Shown: positions 1-6,944 of the stretch, one piece after another
Layout of the letters: every line of letters begins with the position of its first letter
Numbering within the stretch: the stretch's first letter is position 1
Assembly: GCA_934501115.1 (NCBI GenBank)
Contig: CAKSTO010000063.1
Location: 1-9,217, forward strand
Direction: 5' to 3'
Length of the DNA stretch: 9,217 nucleotides
Origin: an uncultured Faecalibacterium sp.
GTDB lineage: Bacteria > Bacillota > Clostridia > Oscillospirales > Ruminococcaceae
Notes under the pieces: generated by a model
What the model was told of the DNA's origin: nothing
The model's database searches: none
What the model saw: the letters and a program-made list of their open reading frames with translations, nothing else
Program-made: the position numbers and the translations under genes

Positions 1-755
1 ATGAAGACTCCATTTCGGAGTTCCGGCAGCTGAGCCGCTCGTTCAACCAGATGCTGGAGCGGCTGAACAACGCCTTTTCCGCCCAGCGGCAGTTCACCGG
101 AAACGCCGCCCACGAGCTGCGCACGCCACTGGCACTGATGCAGGCGCAGCTGGAGCTGTTTTCCGCGGAGCATCCCGATGTGCGGCCGGAGACGGCGGAA
201 TTCCTCACGCTTTTGCGCGAGCAGACGGAGCGGCTGACGCAGATGACCAAGACGCTGCTGGAGATGAGCAATTTGCAGCAGGTGGCGCGGAACGAGCAGC
301 TCCAGCTCGCCCCCATGGTCGAGGAGATCTTCACAGATCTCGCGCCGCTGGCGGAGAAGCGAAGCATCACGCTGGAAGCGGAGGGCGACGCCGCCCTGAC
401 CGGCAGCGACGCGCTGATCTACCGCATGCTTTTCAACCTGACGGAGAACGCTGTCAAATACAACCGCCTCGGCGGCTCGGTGCGGGTCGAGCTTGCACAG
501 GGGCAGGAAAAGTGCATCATTCGCGTTTCCGACACCGGCTGCGGCATTCCGGAGGAGTATCAGCGGAGCATTTTCCATCCCTTCTTCCGGGTAGACAAAT
601 CCCGCAGCCGCGAGTACGGCGGCGCGGGACTGGGACTTTCTCTGGTGTGGGAGATCGCCGATCTCCACGGCGGCTCCGTTTGGGTGGAGGAAAGCTCGGA
701 CAAGGGCACGACCATCGCGGTGGAGCTGCCAACGCAACAATCAACGAAGCCCTAA
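1..755 (+). CDS. Sensor histidine kinase, C-terminal part (5' end outside window)
   Basis: This is the cytoplasmic catalytic half of a membrane sensor kinase. It would autophosphorylate on His and pass the phosphate to a response regulator. The frame is open from base 3, giving 250 residues, and stops at 753-755. The first residues (EFRQLSRSFNQMLERL) look like the end of a HAMP linker. The H-box AAHELRTPLALM follows, with the phosphoacceptor His codon at 111-113. The ATP-binding domain shows the N-box (NLTENAVKYN), G1 (SDTGCGIPEE), an F-box-like FHPFFRVDKSRS and G2 (GGAGLGLSLV). All key residues are present, so this half appears functional. The sensor domain, transmembrane segments and any partner regulator lie to the left of the window, so the stimulus cannot be inferred. 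About 300 non-coding bases separate it from the next terminator. Confidence 0.93.
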   Translation, partial: EDSISEFRQLSRSFNQMLERLNNAFSAQRQFTGNAAHELRTPLALMQAQLELFSAEHPDVRPETAEFLTLLREQTERLTQMTKTLLEMSNLQQVARNEQLQLAPMVEEIFTDLAPLAEKRSITLEAEGDAALTGSDALIYRMLFNLTENAVKYNRLGGSVRVELAQGQEKCIIRVSDTGCGIPEEYQRSIFHPFFRVDKSRSREYGGAGLGLSLVWEIADLHGGSVWVEESSDKGTTIAVELPTQQSTKP

Positions 756-863
756 AACCCTTTTATTCGTTTTTCGCCGCTTCGCTTGCTGCCCTGCGGC
801 TCTGTCTGATTTGCCCCAATCACCTTCGAGAGGCTCATGGCAACCGATGGCTTTTCCGCTCAT
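741..863 (-). CDS. Candidate 40-residue small protein, antisense to the kinase tail
   Basis: This is a short minus-strand frame starting MSGKAIGCHEPLEGDWGK and ending in a basic tail rich in Lys and Arg. Its last 15 bases overlap the 3' end of the kinase gene on the opposite strand. It overlaps by ATGA with a five-codon mini-ORF (860-874) that has a good AAGGAG site, so translation could be coupled. I do not recognise a domain. The sequence vaguely resembles short hypothetical proteins annotated near mobile elements of gut Firmicutes, but that is memory and not a search result. It could equally be the translation of a conserved non-coding element. Confidence 0.28.
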   Translation of the reverse strand: MSGKAIGCHEPLEGDWGKSDRAAGQQAKRRKTNKRVLGLR

Positions 864-874
864 ACAAGCTTCAT
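860..874 (-). CDS. Candidate leader mini-ORF (MKLV)
   Basis: Reading the minus strand, an AAGGAG ribosome site (plus-strand 884-889) lies 9 bases before an ATG. The frame encodes only four residues (MKLV) before TGA. The TGA overlaps the ATG of the next small frame (741-863) as ATGA. The arrangement suggests a coupled leader peptide or a chance start. No function can be assigned. Confidence 0.2.
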   Translation of the reverse strand: MKLV

Positions 875-984
875 TCGATCCTGCTCCTTTCGCAAAAAAT
901 TAGCAGCCAGACACCGAAGCGCATGACTGCTATGTAAGGAACGGTATTCTGTTTTAGGTCTGCAAACTGGAATTTGTTTGTACA

Positions 985-1012
985 ATTATAAACCCATAAA
1001 TTTCTGTTCAAA
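985..1012 (-). promoter_or_regulatory. Possible minus-strand promoter
   Basis: Reading the minus strand, a perfect -10 box TATAAT (plus-strand 985-990) lies 16 bases after a weak -35 TTTGAA (1007-1012). It would transcribe leftward toward the small frames at 874 and 863. It sits just beyond the terminator at 1055-1091, so it would not be occluded by rpsI transcription. The region is AT-rich, so a chance match is possible. Confidence 0.3.
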
Positions 1013-1054
1013 TTCCATCAAAACCGAACAGTCCAGGCAGAATTTTGGGTATAG

Positions 1055-1091
1055 AAAAAGCCCGGAAAATTTCGTATTTCCGGGCTTTTTT
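1055..1091. terminator. Bidirectional intrinsic terminator
   Basis: A perfect 14-base-pair stem is formed by AAAAAGCCCGGAAA (1055-1068) and its complement (1077-1090), with an 8-base loop. T-runs follow in both directions. It can end rightward transcripts from the histidine kinase side. It also lies 20 bases beyond the displaced rpsI-like tail (1111-1134) on the minus strand, where a native rpsI terminator would be expected. Confidence 0.85.
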
Positions 1092-1110
1092 AGCATTTTT
1101 AAGCTGTAGA

Positions 1111-1134
1111 TTATCGCTTAGAGAACTGCGGAGC
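1111..1134 (-). repeat. Displaced partial copy of the rpsI 3' end (direct copy)
   Basis: On the minus strand these 24 bases read Ala-Pro-Gln-Phe-Ser-Lys-Arg-stop, exactly the last seven residues and stop position of the S9 protein encoded at 1318-1716. They match the real rpsI end at 17 of 24 bases, and every difference is synonymous (for example TCT against AGC for Ser). Upstream of the Ala codon the similarity ends abruptly. The abrupt edge and the synonymous divergence fit a recombination or attachment-site junction better than a simple recent duplication. Confidence 0.7.
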
Positions 1135-1167
1135 ATCGCTGGGCGTGCGCTGCACGCCACGCGATGC
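1133..1167. repeat. GC-rich imperfect hairpin
   Basis: GCATCGC (1133-1139) pairs with GCGATGC (1161-1167), and GGCGTGC (1142-1148) pairs with GCACGCC (1152-1158). A two-base mismatch separates the two stems and the loop is GCT. There is no T-run, so it is not a terminator. It directly abuts the displaced rpsI tail. Confidence 0.6.
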
Positions 1168-1185
1168 TTGAGCAAGGATCAATAA

Positions 1186-1229
1186 GCGCCTCCGGCTCGC
1201 CCCTTGCGGGGCAACCGCCGGAGATGCGC
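1186..1229. repeat. GC-rich compound hairpin
   Basis: CTCCGGC (1190-1196) pairs with GCCGGAG (1217-1223), and inside it GCCCC (1199-1203) pairs with GGGGC (1208-1212) around TTGC. A short outer GCGC match (1186-1189 with 1226-1229) can extend it. There is no T-run. Purpose unknown; it could be a structured RNA element, a recombinase site or a mobile-repeat remnant. Confidence 0.55.
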
Positions 1230-1230
1230 A

Positions 1231-1251
1231 GTCGTGCCCCTCAGTTCAGCA
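1231..1251 (+). repeat. Inverted partial copy of the rpsI 3' end
   Basis: These 21 bases match the minus-strand coding sequence of the rpsI tail (plus-strand 1326-1346) at 20 of 21 positions, but in the opposite orientation. On the plus strand they encode Arg-Ala-Pro-Gln-Phe-Ser after the first two bases. The two arms flank the rpsI terminator hairpin, with 74 bases between them. This is a second extra copy of the same short coding segment. Confidence 0.75.
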
Positions 1252-1265
1252 GGGAAAATGGCAAT

Positions 1266-1295
1266 AAAAAAGCAGTTCTGCCGAAGCAGAACTGC
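1266..1295 (-). terminator. rpsI intrinsic terminator with UUCG loop
   Basis: On the minus strand a perfect 10-base-pair stem GCAGTTCTGC / GCAGAACTGC (1272-1281 and 1286-1295) closes a TTCG tetraloop. Seven T residues follow (plus-strand A-run 1265-1271). It begins 22 bases after the rpsI stop codon and is a textbook terminator for the rplM-rpsI transcript. Confidence 0.95.
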
Positions 1296-1317
1296 CAAGT
1301 ATGCAATGCCGGGTAAA

Positions 1318-1716
1318 TCAGCGCTTGCTGAACTGAGGTGCACGACGTGCAGCCTTCAGGCCGTACTTCTTACGTTCCTTCATACGAGGATCGCGGGTCA
1401 GGAAGCCTTCCTTCTTCAGAGCAGCACGATTCTCATCGTTCTGCTGCAGCAGAGCGCGGCTCAGACCGTGACGGATTGCGCCAGCCTGACCGGAAACACC
1501 GCCGCCGGAAACGCGGACGACGACGTCATACTTGCCCTCCAGACCCAGCAGAACCAGCGGAGAACGGACGATCAGCTTCAGGGTCTCCAGACCGAAGTAG
1601 TTGTCGATATCACGATCGTTGATGGTGATCTTGCCGGTGCCGGTGTAAACGCGAACGCGGGCAACGGAATCCTTACGACGACCAGTGCCGTAGAAATAAG
1701 GTTTGGTTTCGTACAT
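1318..1716 (-). CDS. rpsI: 30S ribosomal protein S9
   Basis: S9 is a small-subunit protein of the 30S head; its C-terminal tail reaches toward the P-site tRNA. The product is 132 residues, normal for the family. It begins MYETKPYFYGTGRRKDSVARV and contains the usual GGGVSGQAGAIRHGLSRAL segment. It ends with the highly conserved basic tail RRAPQFSKR. The start has a strong AAGGAGG site (plus-strand 1726-1732), 9 bases upstream. The gene follows rplM by 17 bases, the standard bacterial L13-S9 pair. The last codons have two partial copies downstream (1231-1251 inverted, 1111-1134 direct), so the 3' end may have been remade by recombination; the protein itself looks intact. Confidence 0.98.
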   Translation of the reverse strand: MYETKPYFYGTGRRKDSVARVRVYTGTGKITINDRDIDNYFGLETLKLIVRSPLVLLGLEGKYDVVVRVSGGGVSGQAGAIRHGLSRALLQQNDENRAALKKEGFLTRDPRMKERKKYGLKAARRAPQFSKR

Positions 1717-1733
1717 GTTCGATTGCCTCCTTC

Positions 1734-2162
1734 TTAGAACTCGATCTTCTCGGGCTTCTGAGCTGCGTGAGCGTGCTCGGCACCCTGGTAGCAGTGCAGG
1801 CGGGTCAGAGCCTTAGCACCGATGGTGTTGGAAGGGATCATGCCCTTGACAGCGTAGGTCATAGCCAGATCGCTGTGCTCAGCCATCAGCTTGCTGTACT
1901 GGACCTTCTTCAGGCCGCCAATGTACTTGCTGTGGGTGATGTGGAACTTCTGCTCGGCCTTCTTGCCGGTCAGAACAGCCTGATCGCAGTTGATGACAAC
2001 AACGAAATCGCCGCAGTCCACGTTGGGGGTGTAATCGACCTTCTGCTTGCCGCGCAGCAGAACAGCGGCCTCAGCAGCGACGTGGCCCAGGCTCTTGCCG
2101 GCAGCGTCGAGCAGGTACCACTTGCGCTCGACTTCAGCGGGCTTTACGAGAGTAGTGCTCAT
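1734..2162 (-). CDS. rplM: 50S ribosomal protein L13
   Basis: L13 is an early-assembly protein of the large ribosomal subunit that binds 23S rRNA. The product is 142 residues, the usual length. It carries family hallmarks: WYLLDAAGKSLGHVAAEAAVLLRGKQK near the N terminus, GDFVVVINCDQAVLTGKK, then YAVKGMIPSNTIGAKALTRLHCYQGAEHAHAAQKPE near the C terminus. An AGGAGG ribosome site (plus-strand 2171-2176) lies 8 bases before the ATG. It is the first gene of the rplM-rpsI operon, with a near-consensus promoter about 60 bases upstream. The segment between promoter and start may carry an autoregulatory leader, as known for L13 in other Firmicutes. Confidence 0.98.
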   Translation of the reverse strand: MSTTLVKPAEVERKWYLLDAAGKSLGHVAAEAAVLLRGKQKVDYTPNVDCGDFVVVINCDQAVLTGKKAEQKFHITHSKYIGGLKKVQYSKLMAEHSDLAMTYAVKGMIPSNTIGAKALTRLHCYQGAEHAHAAQKPEKIEF

Positions 2163-2217
2163 ATCTATTTCCTCCTGATAAACTTTTTGTACGTTTCAGG
2201 CACCCTTTTGGGGCGCG
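2163..2217 (-). promoter_or_regulatory. rplM mRNA leader, possible L13 autoregulatory element
   Basis: The predicted transcript starts near 2217 and has a leader of about 55 bases. At its 5' end CACTC can pair with GGGTG around a C- and A-rich loop (plus-strand 2201-2221). L13-binding leaders are known in Firmicutes, but I cannot confirm a match to that structure by eye. The leader also holds the AGGAGG site. Confidence 0.3.
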
Positions 2218-2223
2218 AGTGTC

Positions 2224-2252
2224 AGTATACATCATAAAAACGTGCCTGTCAA
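2224..2252 (-). promoter_or_regulatory. Strong sigma-70-type promoter of rplM-rpsI
   Basis: On the minus strand a perfect -35 TTGACA (plus-strand 2247-2252) and -10 TATACT (2224-2229, five of six consensus) are separated by exactly 17 bases. Such a near-consensus promoter fits high ribosomal-protein expression. Confidence 0.92.
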
Positions 2253-2314
2253 CAGCATTTTTTGATTTTTTCAGCTCAATTTTTATAATCTCTCAAAATC
2301 TCTTGTTTTCTCTC

Positions 2315-2330
2315 GAATCCTCGCGGATTC
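2315..2330. repeat. Small perfect inverted repeat in the divergent intergenic region
   Basis: GAATCC and GGATTC flank TCGC, midway between the leftward rplM promoter and the rightward operon promoter. No T-run follows. It could be an operator-like site or chance. The rest of 2253-2411 is AT-rich spacer in which I see nothing else. Confidence 0.3.
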
Positions 2331-2411
2331 TAAAAACGCATTTTCTGTAAATTTTTCTGCCCTTCCCTTTCAATTTTCTCGCGCGGCACGCTACAATTTT
2401 AAGCATGATTG

Positions 2412-2420
2412 TGTTATACT
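2412..2420 (+). promoter_or_regulatory. Extended -10 promoter of the four-gene operon
   Basis: TGTTATACT provides a TGn extension plus a -10 box TATACT (2415-2420). The -35 region upstream (around 2390-2397) is weak, which is typical where an extended -10 is present. The first gene starts at 2474, giving a leader of about 47 bases. Confidence 0.65.
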
Positions 2421-2473
2421 ATAAAGGATATGGCGGCATTCTTCCGCCCACAGAAATAAGGAGAACTTTTCAC

Positions 2474-3043
2474 ATGCCAAACGACATCGACCGCAGCACC
2501 TCTGCCCAGCGCCGCGCCTCCAAGCTGCTGGCTGCCATGGGCATCTTTGTTGCCTTGGGCATTATTGCTTACATTGTACTGACCCTTCTGGTCAACCGCA
2601 GTGTGCCTGCAAGCCCGGATACCCACTATACCGGCTCCAACGGCATCTCGGTGTATTACGACAGCTCCATCTGGAAAGTGTGCCGGATGACCGAAGATCC
2701 CGCCCTTGGCACCGTGCTGGAGGTTGCCACAGCCGACTCTGCCGACGGCGAGGACTACGAGGCCGTGCTGCTGCAGCGCGGCACCGCCGATACCTATGCC
2801 GACTTCATCGGTGCATCTGAAAAAGATCTGAAACAGGCCTACGGCGTCATCAAGCCCCGCAAGGTCAACCTGGCCATTGATGGCGCCGAGGTGGAAGCCG
2901 TGCGCTGCGACATCCAGACCTATTACGCCGTTCTGGCCACCATCACCTACCCCGGCGGTGACGTGGTGTATGTGTCCGGCCTGACCAAGCTGGCCTCCAT
3001 CAACGACATTGTGAATCTTGTGGAAAGTGTGACCCTGTCATGA
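2474..3043 (+). CDS. Single-pass membrane-anchored protein of unknown function
   Basis: The product is 189 residues and I do not recognise its family. Residues 1-17 are polar and cytosolic-looking (Arg/Lys-rich before the membrane). Residues 18-40 form one hydrophobic segment (LLAAMGIFVALGIIAYIVLTLLV), and the remaining ~150 residues would lie outside. That domain is acidic and shows alternating hydrophobic stretches suggestive of a small beta-rich fold, ending LVESVTLS. I chose the ATG at 2474 because AAGGAG (2458-2463) lies 10 bases before it. The same frame is open from 2405, but that ATG sits inside the promoter region. The stop overlaps the ATG of the next gene (ATGA at 3040-3043), so it is translationally coupled to ttcA. 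A link to cell envelope work (with alr) is speculation. Confidence 0.85.
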   Translation: MPNDIDRSTSAQRRASKLLAAMGIFVALGIIAYIVLTLLVNRSVPASPDTHYTGSNGISVYYDSSIWKVCRMTEDPALGTVLEVATADSADGEDYEAVLLQRGTADTYADFIGASEKDLKQAYGVIKPRKVNLAIDGAEVEAVRCDIQTYYAVLATITYPGGDVVYVSGLTKLASINDIVNLVESVTLS

Positions 3044-3819
3044 GCAGTTCCCGTGCAATGCAGCGTCTGTGCGGCCTGATGCGCAAGGCTGTGCAGGACT
3101 ATGAAATGATCGCCCCCGGCGACCGCGTGATGGTGGGCGTTTCCGGCGGCAAGGACAGCGTAGCGCTGACCATTGGTCTCGCCGAGCTGCGCAAGTACAT
3201 CGGCTTTGATTTTACGGTGCAGGCCGTCACGCTGGACCCGCAGTTTGGCGGAAAGCCCATGGATTACACCGTACTGCAGGAGCTGTTTGCCCGGCACGGC
3301 ATCCCCTACGAGATCCGCCGCACCGAGATCGGCCCCGTGGTGTTCGACTACCGCAAAGAGAAGAACCCCTGCGCCCTGTGCGCCAAACTGCGGCGCGGCG
3401 CTCTGCACACAGCCGCGCAGGAACTGGGCTGCAACAAAGTGGCGCTGGGGCATCATCTGGACGATGCCGTAGAGACCTTTTACATGAACCTCTGGCGGGA
3501 AGGCCGCATCGGCTGCTTCTCGCCGGTGACTTATCTGTCCCGCCGGGATCTGACCCTCATCCGTCCCATGCTGCTGGCTACCGAGCAGGAGGTCATCAGC
3601 GCAGTGCATGCCGAGGGATTGCCTATCGTGAAAAGCGTCTGCCCTGCCGATGGCGTGACCGTGCGCGAGCAGACCAAGGATTTTGTCAAAGAGCGCTGCC
3701 GCACAGACCATGCGTTCCGTCAAAAGACCCTGCACGCGCTGCAGGAGAGCGGCATCGACGGCTGGCACCCCGTCCACACCGGGCGCGGAAACCATACAGT
3801 TACAAAAGAGGAAGAATGA
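3040..3819 (+). CDS. ttcA: TtcA-family tRNA 2-thiocytidine synthetase (PP-loop ATPase)
   Basis: Members of this family adenylate tRNA and insert sulfur at cytidine 32, using an iron-sulfur cluster. The 259-residue product has the PP-loop SGGKDS at residues 35-40 and the family motif CALCAKLRRGAL with C111 and C114. The next block, GHHLDDAVETFYMNL (137-151), is also characteristic. A third candidate cluster ligand is C201 (SVCPADG). It is shorter than the E. coli enzyme of about 311 residues, as is common for Firmicutes TtcA-like proteins. The exact substrate is inferred: related PP-loop enzymes (TilS, TtuA types) act elsewhere on tRNA, but the CxxC-LRRG block favours TtcA. Its ATG overlaps the preceding stop (ATGA), and a weak GGAAAG lies 12 bases upstream, so it probably depends on translational coupling. 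Confidence 0.85.
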   Translation: MSSSRAMQRLCGLMRKAVQDYEMIAPGDRVMVGVSGGKDSVALTIGLAELRKYIGFDFTVQAVTLDPQFGGKPMDYTVLQELFARHGIPYEIRRTEIGPVVFDYRKEKNPCALCAKLRRGALHTAAQELGCNKVALGHHLDDAVETFYMNLWREGRIGCFSPVTYLSRRDLTLIRPMLLATEQEVISAVHAEGLPIVKSVCPADGVTVREQTKDFVKERCRTDHAFRQKTLHALQESGIDGWHPVHTGRGNHTVTKEEE

Positions 3820-3822
3820 ATC

Positions 3823-5025
3823 ATGCAGACTGAATTTTTTGAAAAACATGTCTGGGCGGAGATCGACCTCGACGCTCTGCGCCAGAACTTCCGCGCTGTC
3901 AAGGCGCGCGCCGGTGCCCTGCCGCTGTGTGCGGTGGTCAAGGCCGACAGCTACGGCCATGGCGCGGTGCACTGTGCCCAGATCTTCGCGGAAGAGGGGG
4001 CTGCGTGGCTCGCCGTCAGCTGCCTGAACGAGGCCATGCAGCTGCGCAGAGCCGGTCAGACACTGCCCATTCTGATCCTCGGCCATGTGCAGCCGGAGTA
4101 TGCCCAGACCCTCATTGCACAGAACATCACCGCCGCCTGCTACTCCATGGAGCAGGCGCAGCACCTTTCTGCTGCCGCCGTAAAGGCTGGCGGAAAGGTA
4201 AAGATCCACCTCAAGGCTGACACCGGCATGGGACGCATCGGCTTTGCCCTGCGCACCGACTTTGACGCCGCCATCCGCGAGATGCTGGCGGTCTGTGAGC
4301 TGCCCGGTCTGGAAATGACCGGTCTGTTCCAGCACTTTTCGGTAGCCGATGATACCGCCGAAGAAAACATCGCCTATACCGCGGAGCAGCACGCGCTGTT
4401 CGTCAGAGCCTTCCACGCGCTGAAGGCTGCCGGACACGAGCCTGCTCTCGTCCATTGCGACAACTCCGCAGGCGTGATGCTGCACCCGGACTGGCCGGAG
4501 GGTCTGCCCCGGGAGCGCTGCATGGCACGCCCCGGCATCATCCTGTATGGCTACGACCCCAGCGACGAGGTGCGTTTCGGGCTGTTCCGCCCGGTGATGA
4601 CCCTCAAGACGGTGGTAAGCATGGTCAAGGAGCTGCAGCCCGGTCAGAGCATCAGCTATGGCCGCCGCTTCACCGCTGAAAAGCCCACTCTGGTGGCCAC
4701 CCTGTGCACCGGCTACGCCGACGGCTACCCCCGGCTTTTGAGCTGCGGCAAAGGCGTTGTCGAGATCCACGGCAGAGCCTGCCCGGTGCTGGGCCGGGTG
4801 TGCATGGATCAGATGATGGTGGATGTGACCGGCATCCCGGATCTCCACGAGGGTGACGAAGCCATCCTGTGGGGCGGCAGTGTCAGCGACACCGCCGAGA
4901 CCATCGCCCGTAAGACCGATACCATCTCTTACGAAGTGCTCTGCGGGGTCTCCCGCCGGGTGCCCCGCGTTTACCTCGAGCACGGAAAGATCGTGGACGT
5001 CGAGGACTGGATCCTGGAAGCATAA
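3823..5025 (+). CDS. alr: Alanine racemase
   Basis: This PLP enzyme interconverts L- and D-alanine and supplies D-Ala for peptidoglycan. The 400-residue product is near the usual length (370-390). The PLP lysine is K40 in VVKADSYGHG. The barrel carries LKADTGMGRIG (130-140), including the lysine that is carbamylated in homologues and the PLP-contacting Arg. HCDNSAG (211-217) and ARPGIILYGYDP follow. The second catalytic base is Y279 in ISYGRRF, in the C-terminal domain. GYADGYPR (297-304) and RVCMDQMMVDVT (325-336) complete the signature. A GAGGAAGA site (3808-3815) lies 7 bases before the ATG, and only three bases separate it from the ttcA stop. All catalytic residues are present, so it should be active. 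Confidence 0.97.
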   Translation: MQTEFFEKHVWAEIDLDALRQNFRAVKARAGALPLCAVVKADSYGHGAVHCAQIFAEEGAAWLAVSCLNEAMQLRRAGQTLPILILGHVQPEYAQTLIAQNITAACYSMEQAQHLSAAAVKAGGKVKIHLKADTGMGRIGFALRTDFDAAIREMLAVCELPGLEMTGLFQHFSVADDTAEENIAYTAEQHALFVRAFHALKAAGHEPALVHCDNSAGVMLHPDWPEGLPRERCMARPGIILYGYDPSDEVRFGLFRPVMTLKTVVSMVKELQPGQSISYGRRFTAEKPTLVATLCTGYADGYPRLLSCGKGVVEIHGRACPVLGRVCMDQMMVDVTGIPDLHEGDEAILWGGSVSDTAETIARKTDTISYEVLCGVSRRVPRVYLEHGKIVDVEDWILEA

Positions 5026-5044
5026 ATTCTCTCGGAGGAACTAC

Positions 5045-6856
<1,812 letters not shown>

Positions 6857-6871
6857 ACACTTTTTTACAGC

Positions 6872-6907
6872 ACAAAAGGGACTGCAAATGCAGCCCCTTT
6901 TGTTGTT
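6872..6907. terminator. Intrinsic terminator between lepA and the convergent LRR gene
   Basis: ACAAAAGGG (6872-6880) pairs with CCCTTTTGT (6895-6903), and CTGC (6882-6885) pairs with GCAG (6890-6893) around AAAT, with one A/C mismatch between the stems. T-rich sequence follows on the plus strand, and a run of six T (6861-6866) appears as A on the opposite strand. It can therefore serve both converging genes. Confidence 0.82.
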
Positions 6908-6944
6908 TTACGCGGCGGTGTCCAAGCCGGGCACTGCCGATGGA

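Larger units (their letters stand above)
756..1054. other. Non-coding stretch after the kinase gene
   Basis: Apart from the two candidate minus-strand small frames and one weak minus-strand promoter, I see no supported gene here. GC content falls to the right: the part after about 940 is AT-rich. A plus-strand frame stays open across the kinase stop region to 937, but it has no ribosome site of its own and no recognisable motif. Confidence 0.5.

Noticed and set aside
512..937. 141-codon plus-strand frame overlapping the kinase
   Set aside because: Most of it is the kinase gene in another frame. The part beyond 755 has no ribosome site and no recognisable motif.
2405..2473. Upstream start for the membrane protein, adding 23 residues
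   Set aside because: The earlier ATG lies within the predicted promoter and has no ribosome site. AAGGAG correctly precedes the ATG at 2474.
2947..4983. 678-codon open frame on the minus strand
   Set aside because: It lies antisense to ttcA and alr, which carry intact catalytic motifs. The translation is low-complexity, rich in His/Gln/Gly/Ala, as expected from the reverse of GC-rich coding sequence.
4853..5044. 64-residue N-terminal extension of LepA
   Set aside because: It lies within the alr coding sequence. LepA homologues begin close to the NIRNFCIIAHIDHGKST motif, and GGAGGA precedes the ATG at 5045.
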